A stretch of 64,000 nucleotides of DNA from NCBI GenBank assembly GCA_036381015.1, contig DASVDR010000011.1, positions 62,001 through 126,000 of the forward strand, written 5' to 3'. The position numbers and the translations under genes were made by a program. Shown here one piece after another: positions 9,377-17,645 of the stretch (position 1 is the stretch's first letter; the number at the start of each line of letters is the position of its first letter). Origin of the DNA: Gammaproteobacteria bacterium. Lineage in GTDB: Bacteria > Pseudomonadota > Gammaproteobacteria > Steroidobacterales > Rariloculaceae. The notes below the pieces were generated by a model. It was not told the origin of the DNA. It saw only the letters and a list, made by a program, of their open reading frames with translations, and did no database searches.

Positions 9377-9496
9377 CCGTGATTCGACGCGAACGCGGGC
9401 CGTTCCCGCGAGCCCGCCGTTGGCGGGACCGGCTTGCCGACGCGCCGCCGCCTCCAAAGCCGAGTGCGCCGCGAGACGGAGGAGGCCGCGCCGCCG

Positions 9497-9516
9497 CGCT
9501 CCGACGAGTCGGAGCG
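9497..9516. other. Intergenic hairpin between ilvE and leuC
   Basis: CGCTCCGA and TCGGAGCG pair across a four-base CGAG loop. There is no T run, so it is not a typical terminator. It could stabilise or process the ilvE-leuC transcript. Confidence 0.45.
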
Positions 9517-9535
9517 GCGACGCCCGGGCGTAGGA

Positions 9536-9581
9536 AGCCTAGACGGTCATCGGCCGGGAGCCTAGACGGCCATCGGCCGGT
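9536..9581. repeat. Tandem 23-bp duplication over the ilvE stop codon
   Basis: Two adjacent 23-bp units (9536-9558 and 9559-9581) match at 21 of 23 positions. The inner copy contains the last codons and TAG of ilvE; the outer copy repeats an equivalent tail and a second TAG just beyond. It looks like a recent slippage duplication. Confidence 0.8.
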
Positions 9582-10530
9582 CCACGCGCTTCGCGCCGCC
9601 GGCCAGGACCGGCTCGAGCCAGCCCCAGCGGTCGGCCGTGGAGCCGTCGAACAGGCCGAAGAACTCGCGCTGCAGCCTCTCCGTGATCGGCCCGCGCTTG
9701 CCGGCGCCGATCGTGATGCGGTCGATCGACCGGACCGGCGTGACCTCTGCCGCGGAGCCGGTCAGGAACACCTCGTCGGCGATGTAGAGGAGCTCGCGCG
9801 GAATGTTCTGCTCGAGCACCTCGAGACCCGCCGCACGGGCGAGCGTCATGACCGTATCGCGCGTAAGGCCGCCGAGAATCGAAGCGGCGACCGGCGGCGT
9901 GAAAATGCGCCCGTCCTGGACGAGGAACAGATTCTCGCCGGCCCCTTCGCTGACGTAGCCGGCGGTATTGAGCGCGATGCCCTCCGCGAAGCCGAGGCGC
10001 CGCGCCTCGAGCGTGACGAGCGCGCTCGAAAGATAGTTGCCGCCCGCCTTCGCGAGCGCCGGGATCGTGTTCGGCGCGACACGCTGCCACGACGAGACGC
10101 ACACGTCCACGCCCTTCTCGAGGCCGCCCTCGCCGAGGTAGGAACCCCATTCCCACGCGGCGATGGAGCACCGTGCGGGCTCCTCGATGTTGCCCGCGAC
10201 TCCCATCTCGCCATAGCCGCGATACGCGATCGGGCGAATGTACGCGCCCTTCAGCAGATCGTTCGCGCGAATCACCTCCTTCGAGGCGTCGACGAGCACC
10301 TGCTCGGTGTACGGCAGCTTCATCCGGTAGATCTTCGCGGAGCGGAACAGCCTCCGGATGTGGTCCGTGAGCCGAAAGGCCATCGGCCCTTTCGGGGTGT
10401 CGTAGACGCGAACGCCCTCGAAGACCGAAGAGCCGTAGTGCAGCGCATGGCTCAGCACGTGCACCGTGGCCTCTTCCCAAGGCACCAGCCGGCCGTCGTG
10501 CCAGATGTACTTGCTCGTCTTCAGGGGCAT
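9562..10530 (-). CDS. ilvE: IlvE, branched-chain amino acid aminotransferase
   Basis: Fold-type IV PLP enzyme making the last step to leucine, isoleucine and valine. The PLP lysine lies in [14 protein letters not shown]; other marks are [16 protein letters not shown], the [10 protein letters not shown] glutamate region and the [11 protein letters not shown] phosphate-binding loop. 322 residues, standard length. It lies between ilvC upstream and leuC downstream in one orientation, consistent with a branched-chain operon. The 3' end lies in a 23-bp tandem duplication. Confidence 0.96.
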   Translation of the reverse strand: MPLKTSKYIWHDGRLVPWEEATVHVLSHALHYGSSVFEGVRVYDTPKGPMAFRLTDHIRRLFRSAKIYRMKLPYTEQVLVDASKEVIRANDLLKGAYIRPIAYRGYGEMGVAGNIEEPARCSIAAWEWGSYLGEGGLEKGVDVCVSSWQRVAPNTIPALAKAGGNYLSSALVTLEARRLGFAEGIALNTAGYVSEGAGENLFLVQDGRIFTPPVAASILGGLTRDTVMTLARAAGLEVLEQNIPRELLYIADEVFLTGSAAEVTPVRSIDRITIGAGKRGPITERLQREFFGLFDGSTADRWGWLEPVLAGGAKRVDRPMAV

Positions 10531-10623
10531 CCGTCGATCTCCGGAAATGTGCGGCCGCTGCCGTCGATTATATGCGACGGGGGCAGCTGCCTCACGTTCG
10601 CAGCCGCGGGCGCAACGTGCCCG

Positions 10624-11610
10624 TCACTCCTGCAGCCAGCTCATCCGGCCGCGAAGCTCCCGCCCGACCTTCTCGATCTGGTGCCCCAGATCCTCGTTCA
10701 GCAGCCGCTTGTAATTCGGCAGCCCGTTCCGGTTCTCCGCGATCCACTCCTCGGCGAACTTGCCGTTCTGCACCTCCTTCAAGATCGTGCGCATGTTCTC
10801 CTTGACGCGCGCATCCACGACCCGCGGACCGCGGCTCAGATCGCCGAACTTCGCCGTCTCGCTCACGAACTCGTGCATCTTCCGCAGGCCGCCCTCGTGC
10901 AGCAGGTCGACGATCAGCTTCACCTCGTGCATGCACTCGAAGTAGGCCACCTCTGGCTGATAGCCCGCCTCGACCAGCGTCTCGAAGCCGCGGACGATGA
11001 GCTCCGTCAGTCCGCCGCAGAGTACCGCTTGCTCGCCGAACAGGTCGGTCTCGGTCTCCTCCGCGAAAGTCGTCGTCAGCACTCCGCCGCGCGTGCCGCC
11101 GATGCCGTGCGCGTAGGCGAGGGCGCGCGCCTGCGCCCGCCCGGTCGCGTCTTGCGCGACGGCCATCAGGCACGGCACGCCGCGGCCGGCCTCGTACTGC
11201 CGGCGCACGAGGTCGCCGGGCCCCTTCGGCGCGATCAGCACGACGTCGAGATCGGCGCGGGGCGTGACCTGCTTGTAATGGATGTTGAAGCCGTGCGCGA
11301 ACAGCAGCGTCGCGCCCTGAGCGAGCCGCGGCTCGATGTCCTTGTAGAGCTGCCCCTGCGCCATGTCGGGGACGAGGAACGCGACGAGACCGGCGCCGTC
11401 GACGGCGTCGACCGGCGCGCGCACGGCGAAGCCGTCGCGCTCGGCCTTCGCGGACGTAGCGCCGCCGGGGCGCAGGCCGACGACGACGTCGAAACCGGAG
11501 TCCCTGAGATTCAGCGCGTGAGCGCGCCCCTGGCTGCCGTATCCGAGCACCGCGAGCCTTTCGCCGCGCAGCGCGTCGGGCTGAACATCCGATTCCACAT
11601 AAAGTTGCAT
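10624..11610 (-). CDS. ilvC: IlvC, ketol-acid reductoisomerase (class I)
   Basis: NADPH- and Mg-dependent enzyme of valine and isoleucine synthesis. The Rossmann motif is [19 protein letters not shown], the cofactor loop reads [13 protein letters not shown], and the metal-site acids lie in the [13 protein letters not shown] and [15 protein letters not shown] blocks. 328 residues, the short class I form. A GAGGAA ribosome site precedes the ATG. It is the first gene of the minus-strand array, behind a promoter and a leader hairpin. Confidence 0.97.
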   Translation of the reverse strand: MQLYVESDVQPDALRGERLAVLGYGSQGRAHALNLRDSGFDVVVGLRPGGATSAKAERDGFAVRAPVDAVDGAGLVAFLVPDMAQGQLYKDIEPRLAQGATLLFAHGFNIHYKQVTPRADLDVVLIAPKGPGDLVRRQYEAGRGVPCLMAVAQDATGRAQARALAYAHGIGGTRGGVLTTTFAEETETDLFGEQAVLCGGLTELIVRGFETLVEAGYQPEVAYFECMHEVKLIVDLLHEGGLRKMHEFVSETAKFGDLSRGPRVVDARVKENMRTILKEVQNGKFAEEWIAENRNGLPNYKRLLNEDLGHQIEKVGRELRGRMSWLQE

Positions 11611-11648
11611 GGCATTTCCTCTTCAGCGGCGGACGAGCCGCCCAAATG

Positions 11649-11678
11649 AAAAACCCCGCAGCCCGTCCGGGTGCGGGG
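11649..11678 (-). terminator. Terminator-like hairpin in the ilvC leader
   Basis: Read on the minus strand, CCCCGCA and TGCGGGG form a 7-bp stem enclosing CCCGGACGGGC, followed at once by five T residues. It lies between the promoter at 11799-11826 and ilvC, where a transcription attenuator would be expected. No competing antiterminator was worked out by eye. Confidence 0.7.
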
Positions 11679-11698
11679 TCGTCGCCGAGGCTTCGCCG

Positions 11699-11770
11699 TC
11701 AAGCCGCGCGCCCGCACCCGCGCAAGCCGAGCGCTACGGAGGCGGGCGTGGCGGGACGGCGAGTGATCAT
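11699..11770 (-). CDS. Possible 23-residue leader peptide before ilvC
   Basis: An ATG at 11770 opens a short frame starting MITRRPATP and ending at TGA 11699, about 20 bases before the attenuator-like hairpin. It contains an ASVALGL stretch with one Val and two Leu codons, far fewer than in classical ilv or leu leaders, and the ribosome site is weak. Position favours a leader peptide; codon content does not strongly support it. Confidence 0.3.
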   Translation of the reverse strand: MITRRPATPASVALGLRGCGRAA

Positions 11771-11798
11771 GGATCCGACGGGTGACGCGTGAACCGGC

Positions 11799-11826
11799 AT
11801 CATATAAAAACCGCAAACCATGTCAA
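11799..11826 (-). promoter_or_regulatory. Sigma-70-type promoter for the ilvC operon
   Basis: On the minus strand TTGACA (11826-11821) is followed after 16 bases by TATGAT (11804-11799), a near-consensus pair in an AT-rich patch. Transcription would start near 11792, leaving a leader of about 180 bases before ilvC. Confidence 0.7.
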
Positions 11827-12018
11827 CGTCTTAGCAGCCGAGCGCGCGGCGTCCGATCGCGCTCGAGGACCGCGGCGCCGGCCGCGCCGGCGGCGTCGCG
11901 CCGGCGCGCTCGACTGCTTGCCGGTTCGAGAGCATTCTTCCTGTCGTGGTTCAGGAGACAACAGAGCGAGCCGGATCGATCGCGGGGAGGCGCTGAAGCC
12001 TTCCGTTGGAGCCGATCG

Positions 12019-12831
12019 ATGGTGGGTCACGTCGAGACGAGAGGGACCAGGCCGCGTGCGTCGTGGCCGGCGGCTGCGCTCGGTGGCCTCGTGATCGCGA
12101 ATGCGGCGGTGGGTCAAAGCCTGGACTCGCTCATCGCCGCGGAAGAGAATCGAATCGAGCAGGCGCAGGAAGCCCAGAGGGAGATCGACGCGATCGCGCA
12201 GGCGACGCGTGCCCGATTCGACGCGTACCGGCTCCTTCTGAAGGAGATCGACGGGCTCGCCGTCTACAACGAGCTGCTCGAAGCGCAGATCGACGACCAG
12301 CACGGCCGGCTCGAGCACCTGCGCGCGTCCATCGACGAGGTCACGGTCATCGAGCGCCGGATCCTGCCGCTCATGACCCGAATGATCGACGCGCTCGAAG
12401 CATTCATCGAGCTCGACGTGCCGTTCCGTCGCGAAGAGCGCCTGGACCGCGTCGAGACGCTCAGACGGATGCTCGGAGCGGACGTGACGGTGGCCGAGCA
12501 GCTCCGCAACGTGATGGAGGCCTGGCAGACCGAGATCGACTACGGCCGCTTTCCCGACACCTACCGCGGGCGTCTCGAGATCGGGGATGTCGTGCGTGAA
12601 GTCGACTTCCTGATGATCGGGCGCATCGCCCTCTATTACGTCACGCCCGACGACCGGCTCGCCGGCGCGTGGGACCGGCGCACGCGCAGCTGGGTGGCGT
12701 TGTCCGCGTCCGATGCGCAAACGATCCGGGCCGTCATCGACGGGCTCGGCTCCGATGCGCCGCCGGACCGCCTCTACATGCTTCCCGTTGCTCCGCCGCA
12801 GGCCGATCGAGGACAGGAGAATCGAGGATGA
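12019..12831 (+). CDS. DUF3450 family periplasmic coiled-coil protein
   Basis: A 270-residue secreted protein with an N-terminal signal segment ending around AAVGQS, then long helices (about 35-160) with charged heptads such as LIAAEENRIEQAQEAQREID, as in DUF3450. Such proteins are commonly the first gene of ExbB/ExbD/TonB clusters in marine gammaproteobacteria; the molecular role is unknown. Start ATG 12019 is followed by an alternative GTG at 12022. Its stop overlaps the next start as ATGA. The frame continues further upstream but without signal-like sequence. Confidence 0.85.
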   Translation: MVGHVETRGTRPRASWPAAALGGLVIANAAVGQSLDSLIAAEENRIEQAQEAQREIDAIAQATRARFDAYRLLLKEIDGLAVYNELLEAQIDDQHGRLEHLRASIDEVTVIERRILPLMTRMIDALEAFIELDVPFRREERLDRVETLRRMLGADVTVAEQLRNVMEAWQTEIDYGRFPDTYRGRLEIGDVVREVDFLMIGRIALYYVTPDDRLAGAWDRRTRSWVALSASDAQTIRAVIDGLGSDAPPDRLYMLPVAPPQADRGQENRG

Positions 12832-14195
12832 GGTGCCATCGTCTACTCGCCGCCGCCGCGCTCGGCGCCGTGATCGGGGCGGCGCCGGCGCGCGCGCAAA
12901 CGGATGCCACGAGCCTCGACGAGCTTCTCGATTTGGTACGCCAGGGGCAGACGCGCGACGACCGGCAGCATCAGCAGCGTCTCGAGGAGTTTCGGCAGAG
13001 GCAGGCCGAGCGGACGGAGCTGCTGCGCGAGGCGCAGGCGCGCAAGGCCGAGGTGCAGCAGCGCAGCGAGCAGCTCGAGGCCACGTTCGAGGAGAACGAG
13101 CGCCTGATCGACGACGTGCAGGCGCAGCTCGACGAGCGGTTGGGCACGCTGCGCGAGCTCTTCGGCGTGCTCCAGCAGGTCTCCGGGGACGCCCGCTCCC
13201 TGTTCCGGAGCTCGCTGACGAACATCGAATACCCTGACCGCGACGCGTTCCTCACGGAGTTTGCCGCGAAGGCGGGCTCGAGCGGCCGGCTCCCTACGAT
13301 CGACGAGATCGAGCGGCTGTGGTTCGAGCTTCAACGCGAGGCCACCGAGCTCGGGAAGATCAAGCGGCTCGAAGACTTCGAGGTCCTCACGGCCGACGGC
13401 CGGAAAGTCACCGAGGACATCGTTCGGGTCGGGCCGTTCAACCTCGTCGCGGACGGCCGCTATCTGCGCATGACCGAGAGCGGCTCGGTGGCCGAGCTTC
13501 AGCGCCAGCCGCAGGGGCGCTTCGTGAACAGCACCTCCGATCTGCTGCGGGCGGCGCCCGACGACGAGATGGTGCGCTTCGGCATCGACGTCACACGCGG
13601 GCAGCTACTCGCGCTGCTGATCGAGACGCCGACCTTCGGCGAGTACGTCCAGCTCGGCGGCATCATCACTTTGATCATCATCGCGCTCGGCGTCATCGGC
13701 ATCGCGCTCGCCGCCGAGCGACTGATCACGCTCGGCATTGCCGCCCGCCGCGTGAAGGCGCAGCTGAAGAGCGACATGCCGAACGAGGACAACCCGCTCG
13801 GCCGCGTGCTGAAGGTGTACCACGACAATCCGAACGTCGACACGGAGACGCTCGAGCTGAAGCTCGGCGAAGCCATTCTGCGGGAGGTGCCGAAGCTCCA
13901 GCGCGGCATCCTGTTCATCAAGGTCATCTCGGTCGTTGCGCCGCTGCTCGGACTGCTCGGCACGGTCGTCGGCATGATCCAGACGTTCCAATCGATCACG
14001 CTGTTCGGCACGGGTGACCCCACGGTCATGGCGTCGGGCATCTCCGTCGCGCTGATCACCACCGTGGCCGGCCTCTGCGTCGCGATACCGACCGTGCTGC
14101 TGCACACGCTCGTCAACACGCGTGCACGCAATTTGATCCAGATTCTGCAGGAGCAAAGCGCCGGCATCGTGGCGCGTCAGGCCGAAAGGCGCTGA
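12828..14195 (+). CDS. Long MotA/TolQ/ExbB proton-channel protein with periplasmic coiled coil
   Basis: 455 residues with a signal peptide (ALGAVIGAAPARAQ), a Gln/Glu/Arg-rich coiled coil (about 35-125), a middle domain, and a C-terminal ExbB-like membrane part. The membrane part has helices at GGIITLIIIALGVIGIALA, in the stretch after VAPLLGLLGTVVGMIQTFQ, and in VALITTVAGLCVAIPTVLL. The GLLGTVVGMIxxF block is the family signature. It forms the proton-driven motor with ExbD partners encoded downstream and probably uses the coiled coil to reach across the periplasm. Confidence 0.88.
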   Translation: MRCHRLLAAAALGAVIGAAPARAQTDATSLDELLDLVRQGQTRDDRQHQQRLEEFRQRQAERTELLREAQARKAEVQQRSEQLEATFEENERLIDDVQAQLDERLGTLRELFGVLQQVSGDARSLFRSSLTNIEYPDRDAFLTEFAAKAGSSGRLPTIDEIERLWFELQREATELGKIKRLEDFEVLTADGRKVTEDIVRVGPFNLVADGRYLRMTESGSVAELQRQPQGRFVNSTSDLLRAAPDDEMVRFGIDVTRGQLLALLIETPTFGEYVQLGGIITLIIIALGVIGIALAAERLITLGIAARRVKAQLKSDMPNEDNPLGRVLKVYHDNPNVDTETLELKLGEAILREVPKLQRGILFIKVISVVAPLLGLLGTVVGMIQTFQSITLFGTGDPTVMASGISVALITTVAGLCVAIPTVLLHTLVNTRARNLIQILQEQSAGIVARQAERR

Positions 14196-14221
14196 GGGGC
14201 CGGCGTGCGCTAGGAGGGATC

Positions 14222-14749
14222 GTGCAGCTCCTCATCGACGCATACGAGAAGATTCGCGACTTCCTCGAGCTCGGCGGGCCGGTGCTGCGTCTGATAGCGG
14301 TGGTCCTGCTGATCATGTGGACCCTGATTCTCGAGCGCTTGATCTATTTCCGGACCGGGCTGAAAGAAGTCATGAGCGAAGCGCTCGCGGAGTGGGAAGC
14401 GCGGCCGGAGAGGCGCACCTGGCACGCACGTCAGATTCGCGCGGAGATCATCTCGCAGGCGCGCATGAACGCGAACAGAGGGCTGCCGTTGATCCGGACG
14501 CTCGTTATGCTGTGTCCGCTTCTCGGCCTCCTCGGCACGGTGACGGGCATGGTCGCCGTCTTCCAGGCGATGGCGTTCTCCGGCACGGGCAACGCCAGGG
14601 CAATGGCAGCCGGCGTCTCGATGGCGACCGTGCCGACGATGGCGGGCATGGTGGGCGCGCTTTCGGGCGTCTTTCTGGTGACGATCTTGAATCGCCAGGC
14701 GAAGCGGAACATCGCGATGCTCGAAGACGCAATGACGATGGATCACTAG
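14222..14749 (+). CDS. Short ExbB/TolQ-type proton channel protein
   Basis: 175 residues with a first membrane helix (LRLIAVVLLIMWTLILERL) and the ExbB/TolQ/MotA hairpin LCPLLGLLGTVTGMVAVFQ followed by PTMAGMVGALSGVFLVTIL. GTG start at 14222 with a good AGGAGG site upstream. It follows the long ExbB homologue and precedes two ExbD genes, so it likely forms a second motor subunit of the same inner-membrane complex. Confidence 0.9.
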   Translation: MQLLIDAYEKIRDFLELGGPVLRLIAVVLLIMWTLILERLIYFRTGLKEVMSEALAEWEARPERRTWHARQIRAEIISQARMNANRGLPLIRTLVMLCPLLGLLGTVTGMVAVFQAMAFSGTGNARAMAAGVSMATVPTMAGMVGALSGVFLVTILNRQAKRNIAMLEDAMTMDH

Positions 14750-14757
14750 GGAAGAGC

Positions 14758-15171
14758 ATGCGCAAGCACATCGCGACCGTGCAGCCGCAGGACGACGAAG
14801 CCGAGATCGACCTCACGCCGATGCTCGACGTCACGTTCATCATGCTGATCTTCTTCATCGTGACGTCGACGTTCATCCGCGAGACCGGCATCGACGCCGC
14901 TCGTCCGGACGAGGACCAGCCGCAGGTCGTGCAGGAGGCGGGGGCGATTCTCGTGATCATCGACGGCGGCGATCGGATCTGGATCGACGATCGACCCGTC
15001 GACGTGCGCGCCGTCCGCGCGCATATCGAGCGGATGTCGGCCGAGAATCCCGGCCGGCCGGTCGTGATTCAGGCGGCGCCGAATTCCTCGGCGCAGACGC
15101 TGGTGTCCGTGATGGATGCGTCTCGACAGGCCGGCGTCCGCGACATCTCGCTCGCGGCCCCGCCCGACTGA
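14758..15171 (+). CDS. ExbD-type proton-coupled energy transducer, first copy
   Basis: 137-residue single-pass protein. The membrane helix DLTPMLDVTFIMLIFFIV carries the essential Asp of ExbD/TolR, followed by a periplasmic domain with the usual IWIDDRPVD, VVIQAAPNSSAQTLVSVMDA and AGVRDISLAAPP blocks. It starts eight bases after the preceding stop. It pairs with the ExbB homologue upstream. Confidence 0.92.
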   Translation: MRKHIATVQPQDDEAEIDLTPMLDVTFIMLIFFIVTSTFIRETGIDAARPDEDQPQVVQEAGAILVIIDGGDRIWIDDRPVDVRAVRAHIERMSAENPGRPVVIQAAPNSSAQTLVSVMDASRQAGVRDISLAAPPD

Positions 15172-15191
15172 GCCGCCGCAGGAGAAGCGCC

Positions 15192-15593
15192 GTGGACGAC
15201 GACTTCCTCACCGAACAGCAAGAAAGCGAGATCAACATGACCCCGATGCTGGACGTCGTGTTCATCATGCTGATCTTCTTCATCGTCACGGCAGTGTTCG
15301 TCAGGGAGCCCGGAGTCGAGGTCGCGCGGCCGCACGCGGTCACGGCCACCACCCCGAACGCCGCGAGCATCTACGTGGCGATCACGGCCGGCAACGAGAT
15401 CTGGATCGACGGCAGGGCCGTCGATCCGCCGGCGGTGCGCGCCGAGATCGAGCGGCTCCGCGCACAGAACCCGGAAGGGGGCCTCGTGATCCAGGCCGAC
15501 CGGGCGGCGAGCAACGGCGTGCTGCTCGCGGTCATGGATGCGGCGAAGGAAGCGGGCGTCACTGCGGTGACGATCGCGGCCGGATCCGGATGA
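15192..15593 (+). CDS. ExbD-type proton-coupled energy transducer, second copy
   Basis: 133 residues, closely parallel to the gene upstream: NMTPMLDVVFIMLIFFIVTA with the conserved membrane Asp, then a periplasmic domain with EIWIDGRAVD and LVIQADRAASNGVLLAVMDA. GTG start with AGGAG ten bases upstream. In related clusters a tonB gene usually follows the ExbD gene; here a second ExbD gene stands in that place, and no TonB-like proline-rich protein is encoded in the cluster. Confidence 0.92.
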   Translation: MDDDFLTEQQESEINMTPMLDVVFIMLIFFIVTAVFVREPGVEVARPHAVTATTPNAASIYVAITAGNEIWIDGRAVDPPAVRAEIERLRAQNPEGGLVIQADRAASNGVLLAVMDAAKEAGVTAVTIAAGSG

Positions 15594-15709
15594 TCGCTCG
15601 CGGCTCCCATCGTCCAGCGGCGGCGTTACCGTGCCTCGCGGGCGTTGACTCCCGGCCGAGCGCACGGGTAACAATGGGATCGTATCGACGCTCTCGAGAG
15701 GGACCGAGC

Positions 15710-17011
15710 TTGGCACGAGTAAGCGTCGCGGGTGTTCTGCTCCTCGCGGCCTGCGGCGCGTTCGCGCAGGACGTGCGCGAGCGGCAGGACCCGCAGGAGA
15801 CGCGGGCGGCGGAGCCCGTGCCCGCCGTGAGCCAGCCCGTCTACGAGCGGCTCGCGGAAGCACGAGCCTGCGCGCAGAAGGACGACATGCAATGTGCCCT
15901 GCGCGCGCTCGAGCGGGTTCGCGCGATAGGCGATCTTACCGATTACGAGCTCGCGCAGATGTGGCGGCTCTATGCGCTCGTCTATCTCAGGCAGGGAAGC
16001 CACGCCGAGGCGATCGCGGCGTACGAGAACGCGCTCGAGCCGTCCGCCCAGCCGCTCGGTCTCCGGGCGGCGACGATGCTCGCGCTCGCGGAGCTGTACG
16101 CCCGGCAGGAGCGCTACCAGGACGCTCTCGACACGCTCGGCGAATGGTTCCTGATTGCCGAGAATCCCAACCCGGAGGCTTACGTCCTGAAAGCGCAGAT
16201 CCACCACCGGCTCGAGCAGTACGAGCAGGCCGTCGAGCCGCTCGTCACCGGGATCGAGATCGCACGCGCACGGGGAAGAGAAGCCGAGGAAGGTTGGTAC
16301 CAGCTCCTCGCCGCTCTCTATTTCGAGCTCGAGAACGACCCGAAGGTCATCGAGACGCTCACGGTCCTCGTCGAGCGCTGGCCAAAGAAGGAATACCTCG
16401 TCCAGCTCGCCGCCATGTACGGGCGCACGGGCGAGGAGACGCTCCAGCTCGCGCTTTACGAGGCCGCGTACGAGGCGGGCTGGCTCACGAGCGAGCAGGA
16501 AATCGTGAATCTCGCGCGGATGCTCCTGCAAGCGGACATTCCTTACAAAGCCGCGCTGTTGCTGCAGCAAGGGCTCGACGACGGCGCGATCGAATCCACG
16601 GAGTCGAACTGGCAGCTGCTCTCCGAAGCGTGGCGGCTCGCGCGACAGGACGAGAAAGCGCTGCCGGCGCTGACGCGCGCCACGCAGCTTGCGCAGGACG
16701 GCGAGCTGCACTTCATGCTCGCGCAGTCTTACGCGAATCTCGCGCGATGGGAGGAGTGCGCCGAGGCCGCCCGCGACGGTCTCGAGCGCGGCGGTCTCGA
16801 GCGCCCGGACCAGGCGAACCTGCTGCTCGGCAATTGCCTCACGGAGCTCGAGCAGTATGATGCGGCGCGCAGCGCATTCGAGGCGGCCGCTCGCGACGAG
16901 CGCAGCCGGGAACGCGCCGAGCAGTGGCTGGACTACATCGAGAACGAGCAAGACCGCGAGCGGCAGCTCGAGCAAGCTGTGCGGCGGCGCGCCGTGCAGC
17001 GGCGCGGCTGA
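15710..17011 (+). CDS. Periplasmic TPR protein of the ExbBD cluster
   Basis: About 433 residues. A signal peptide (VAGVLLLAACGAFAQ) leads into a chain of TPR-like helix pairs, for example AEAIAAYENALEP, YQDALDTLGEWFL, YEQAVEPLVTGIEIA and YDAARSAFEAAARDE. The TTG at 15710 is favoured because GAGAGGGA lies eight bases upstream and the signal peptide follows directly; ATG 15674 is the alternative. Related TPR proteins sit last in TonB/ExbBD clusters and probably act as a periplasmic scaffold. The extreme C terminus is Arg- and Gln-rich. Confidence 0.8.
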   Translation: MARVSVAGVLLLAACGAFAQDVRERQDPQETRAAEPVPAVSQPVYERLAEARACAQKDDMQCALRALERVRAIGDLTDYELAQMWRLYALVYLRQGSHAEAIAAYENALEPSAQPLGLRAATMLALAELYARQERYQDALDTLGEWFLIAENPNPEAYVLKAQIHHRLEQYEQAVEPLVTGIEIARARGREAEEGWYQLLAALYFELENDPKVIETLTVLVERWPKKEYLVQLAAMYGRTGEETLQLALYEAAYEAGWLTSEQEIVNLARMLLQADIPYKAALLLQQGLDDGAIESTESNWQLLSEAWRLARQDEKALPALTRATQLAQDGELHFMLAQSYANLARWEECAEAARDGLERGGLERPDQANLLLGNCLTELEQYDAARSAFEAAARDERSRERAEQWLDYIENEQDRERQLEQAVRRRAVQRRG

Positions 17012-17071
17012 AGCCGCCGTGCTTTCCGTGCGTCACGGCGAGGTCGACTTCCGATTCAAAGGAGGAGAGAA

Positions 17072-17557
17072 ATGACGATCAAAGTGGGCGACAAGATGCC
17101 CAAGGGCCAGTTCACAGTGATGGGCGAGAACGGCCCGCAAACGATGACGACCGACGAGCTGTTCTCCGGGCGCAAGGTCGTCCTTTTCTCCGTGCCCGGC
17201 GCGTTCACGCCGACCTGCTCGGCCAAGCACCTGCCGGGGTACGTCGAGAACGCCGAAGCGCTGCGCGCGAAGGGTGTCGATACGATCGCGTGCATGGCGG
17301 TCAACGACGCGTTCGTGATGTCCGCGTGGGGCAAGAGCGCGAACGCCGACGGGAAGGTGTTGATGCTCGCCGACGGCAACGGCGACTACGCGCGCGCGCT
17401 CGGTCTCGAGCTCGACGCCACGAAATTCGGAATGGGGCGGCGCAGCCAGCGCTTCTCGATGATCGTCGACGACGGCGTCGTGACGCAGCTCAATATCGAG
17501 CCGGCCGGGCAGTTCGGCGTGAGCTCCGCCGAGACCGCGCTCAGCCAGCTGTCGTAG
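17072..17557 (+). CDS. Peroxiredoxin of the Prx5/AhpE-like redoxin family
   Basis: 161-residue thiol peroxidase. The peroxidatic Cys is in PGAFTPTCSAKHLPGY, the characteristic Prx5 motif, and the fold continues through VNDAFVMSAWG and the FGMGRRSQRFSMIVDDG strand. Prx5 members reduce peroxides in the cytosol using glutathione, glutaredoxin or thioredoxin. A strong AAGGAGGAG site precedes the ATG. It is convergent with etfA, and the 75-base gap is filled by palindromic repeats that may end both transcripts. Confidence 0.94.
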   Translation: MTIKVGDKMPKGQFTVMGENGPQTMTTDELFSGRKVVLFSVPGAFTPTCSAKHLPGYVENAEALRAKGVDTIACMAVNDAFVMSAWGKSANADGKVLMLADGNGDYARALGLELDATKFGMGRRSQRFSMIVDDGVVTQLNIEPAGQFGVSSAETALSQLS

Positions 17558-17563
17558 CCGAGG

Positions 17564-17645
17564 AAAAGGTGTCAGACACCTTTTTTCGCCGGGGGAAAAA
17601 CGTGTCTGACACCGTTTTGGGGAAAAAAGGTGTCAGACACCACGG
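17564..17645. repeat. Second cluster of three GGTGTCWGACACC palindromes, overlapping the etfA end
   Basis: Copies lie at 17568-17580, 17601-17613 (first base differs) and 17629-17641, with A runs on one side and T runs on the other. Spacing is 33 and 28 bp. The third copy includes the TGA stop of etfA (17633-17635), so the last etfA codon and its stop are repeat-derived. In the gap between two convergent genes such hairpins with U-tracts could serve as a two-way terminator. Same unit as at 4883-4973. Confidence 0.85.
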
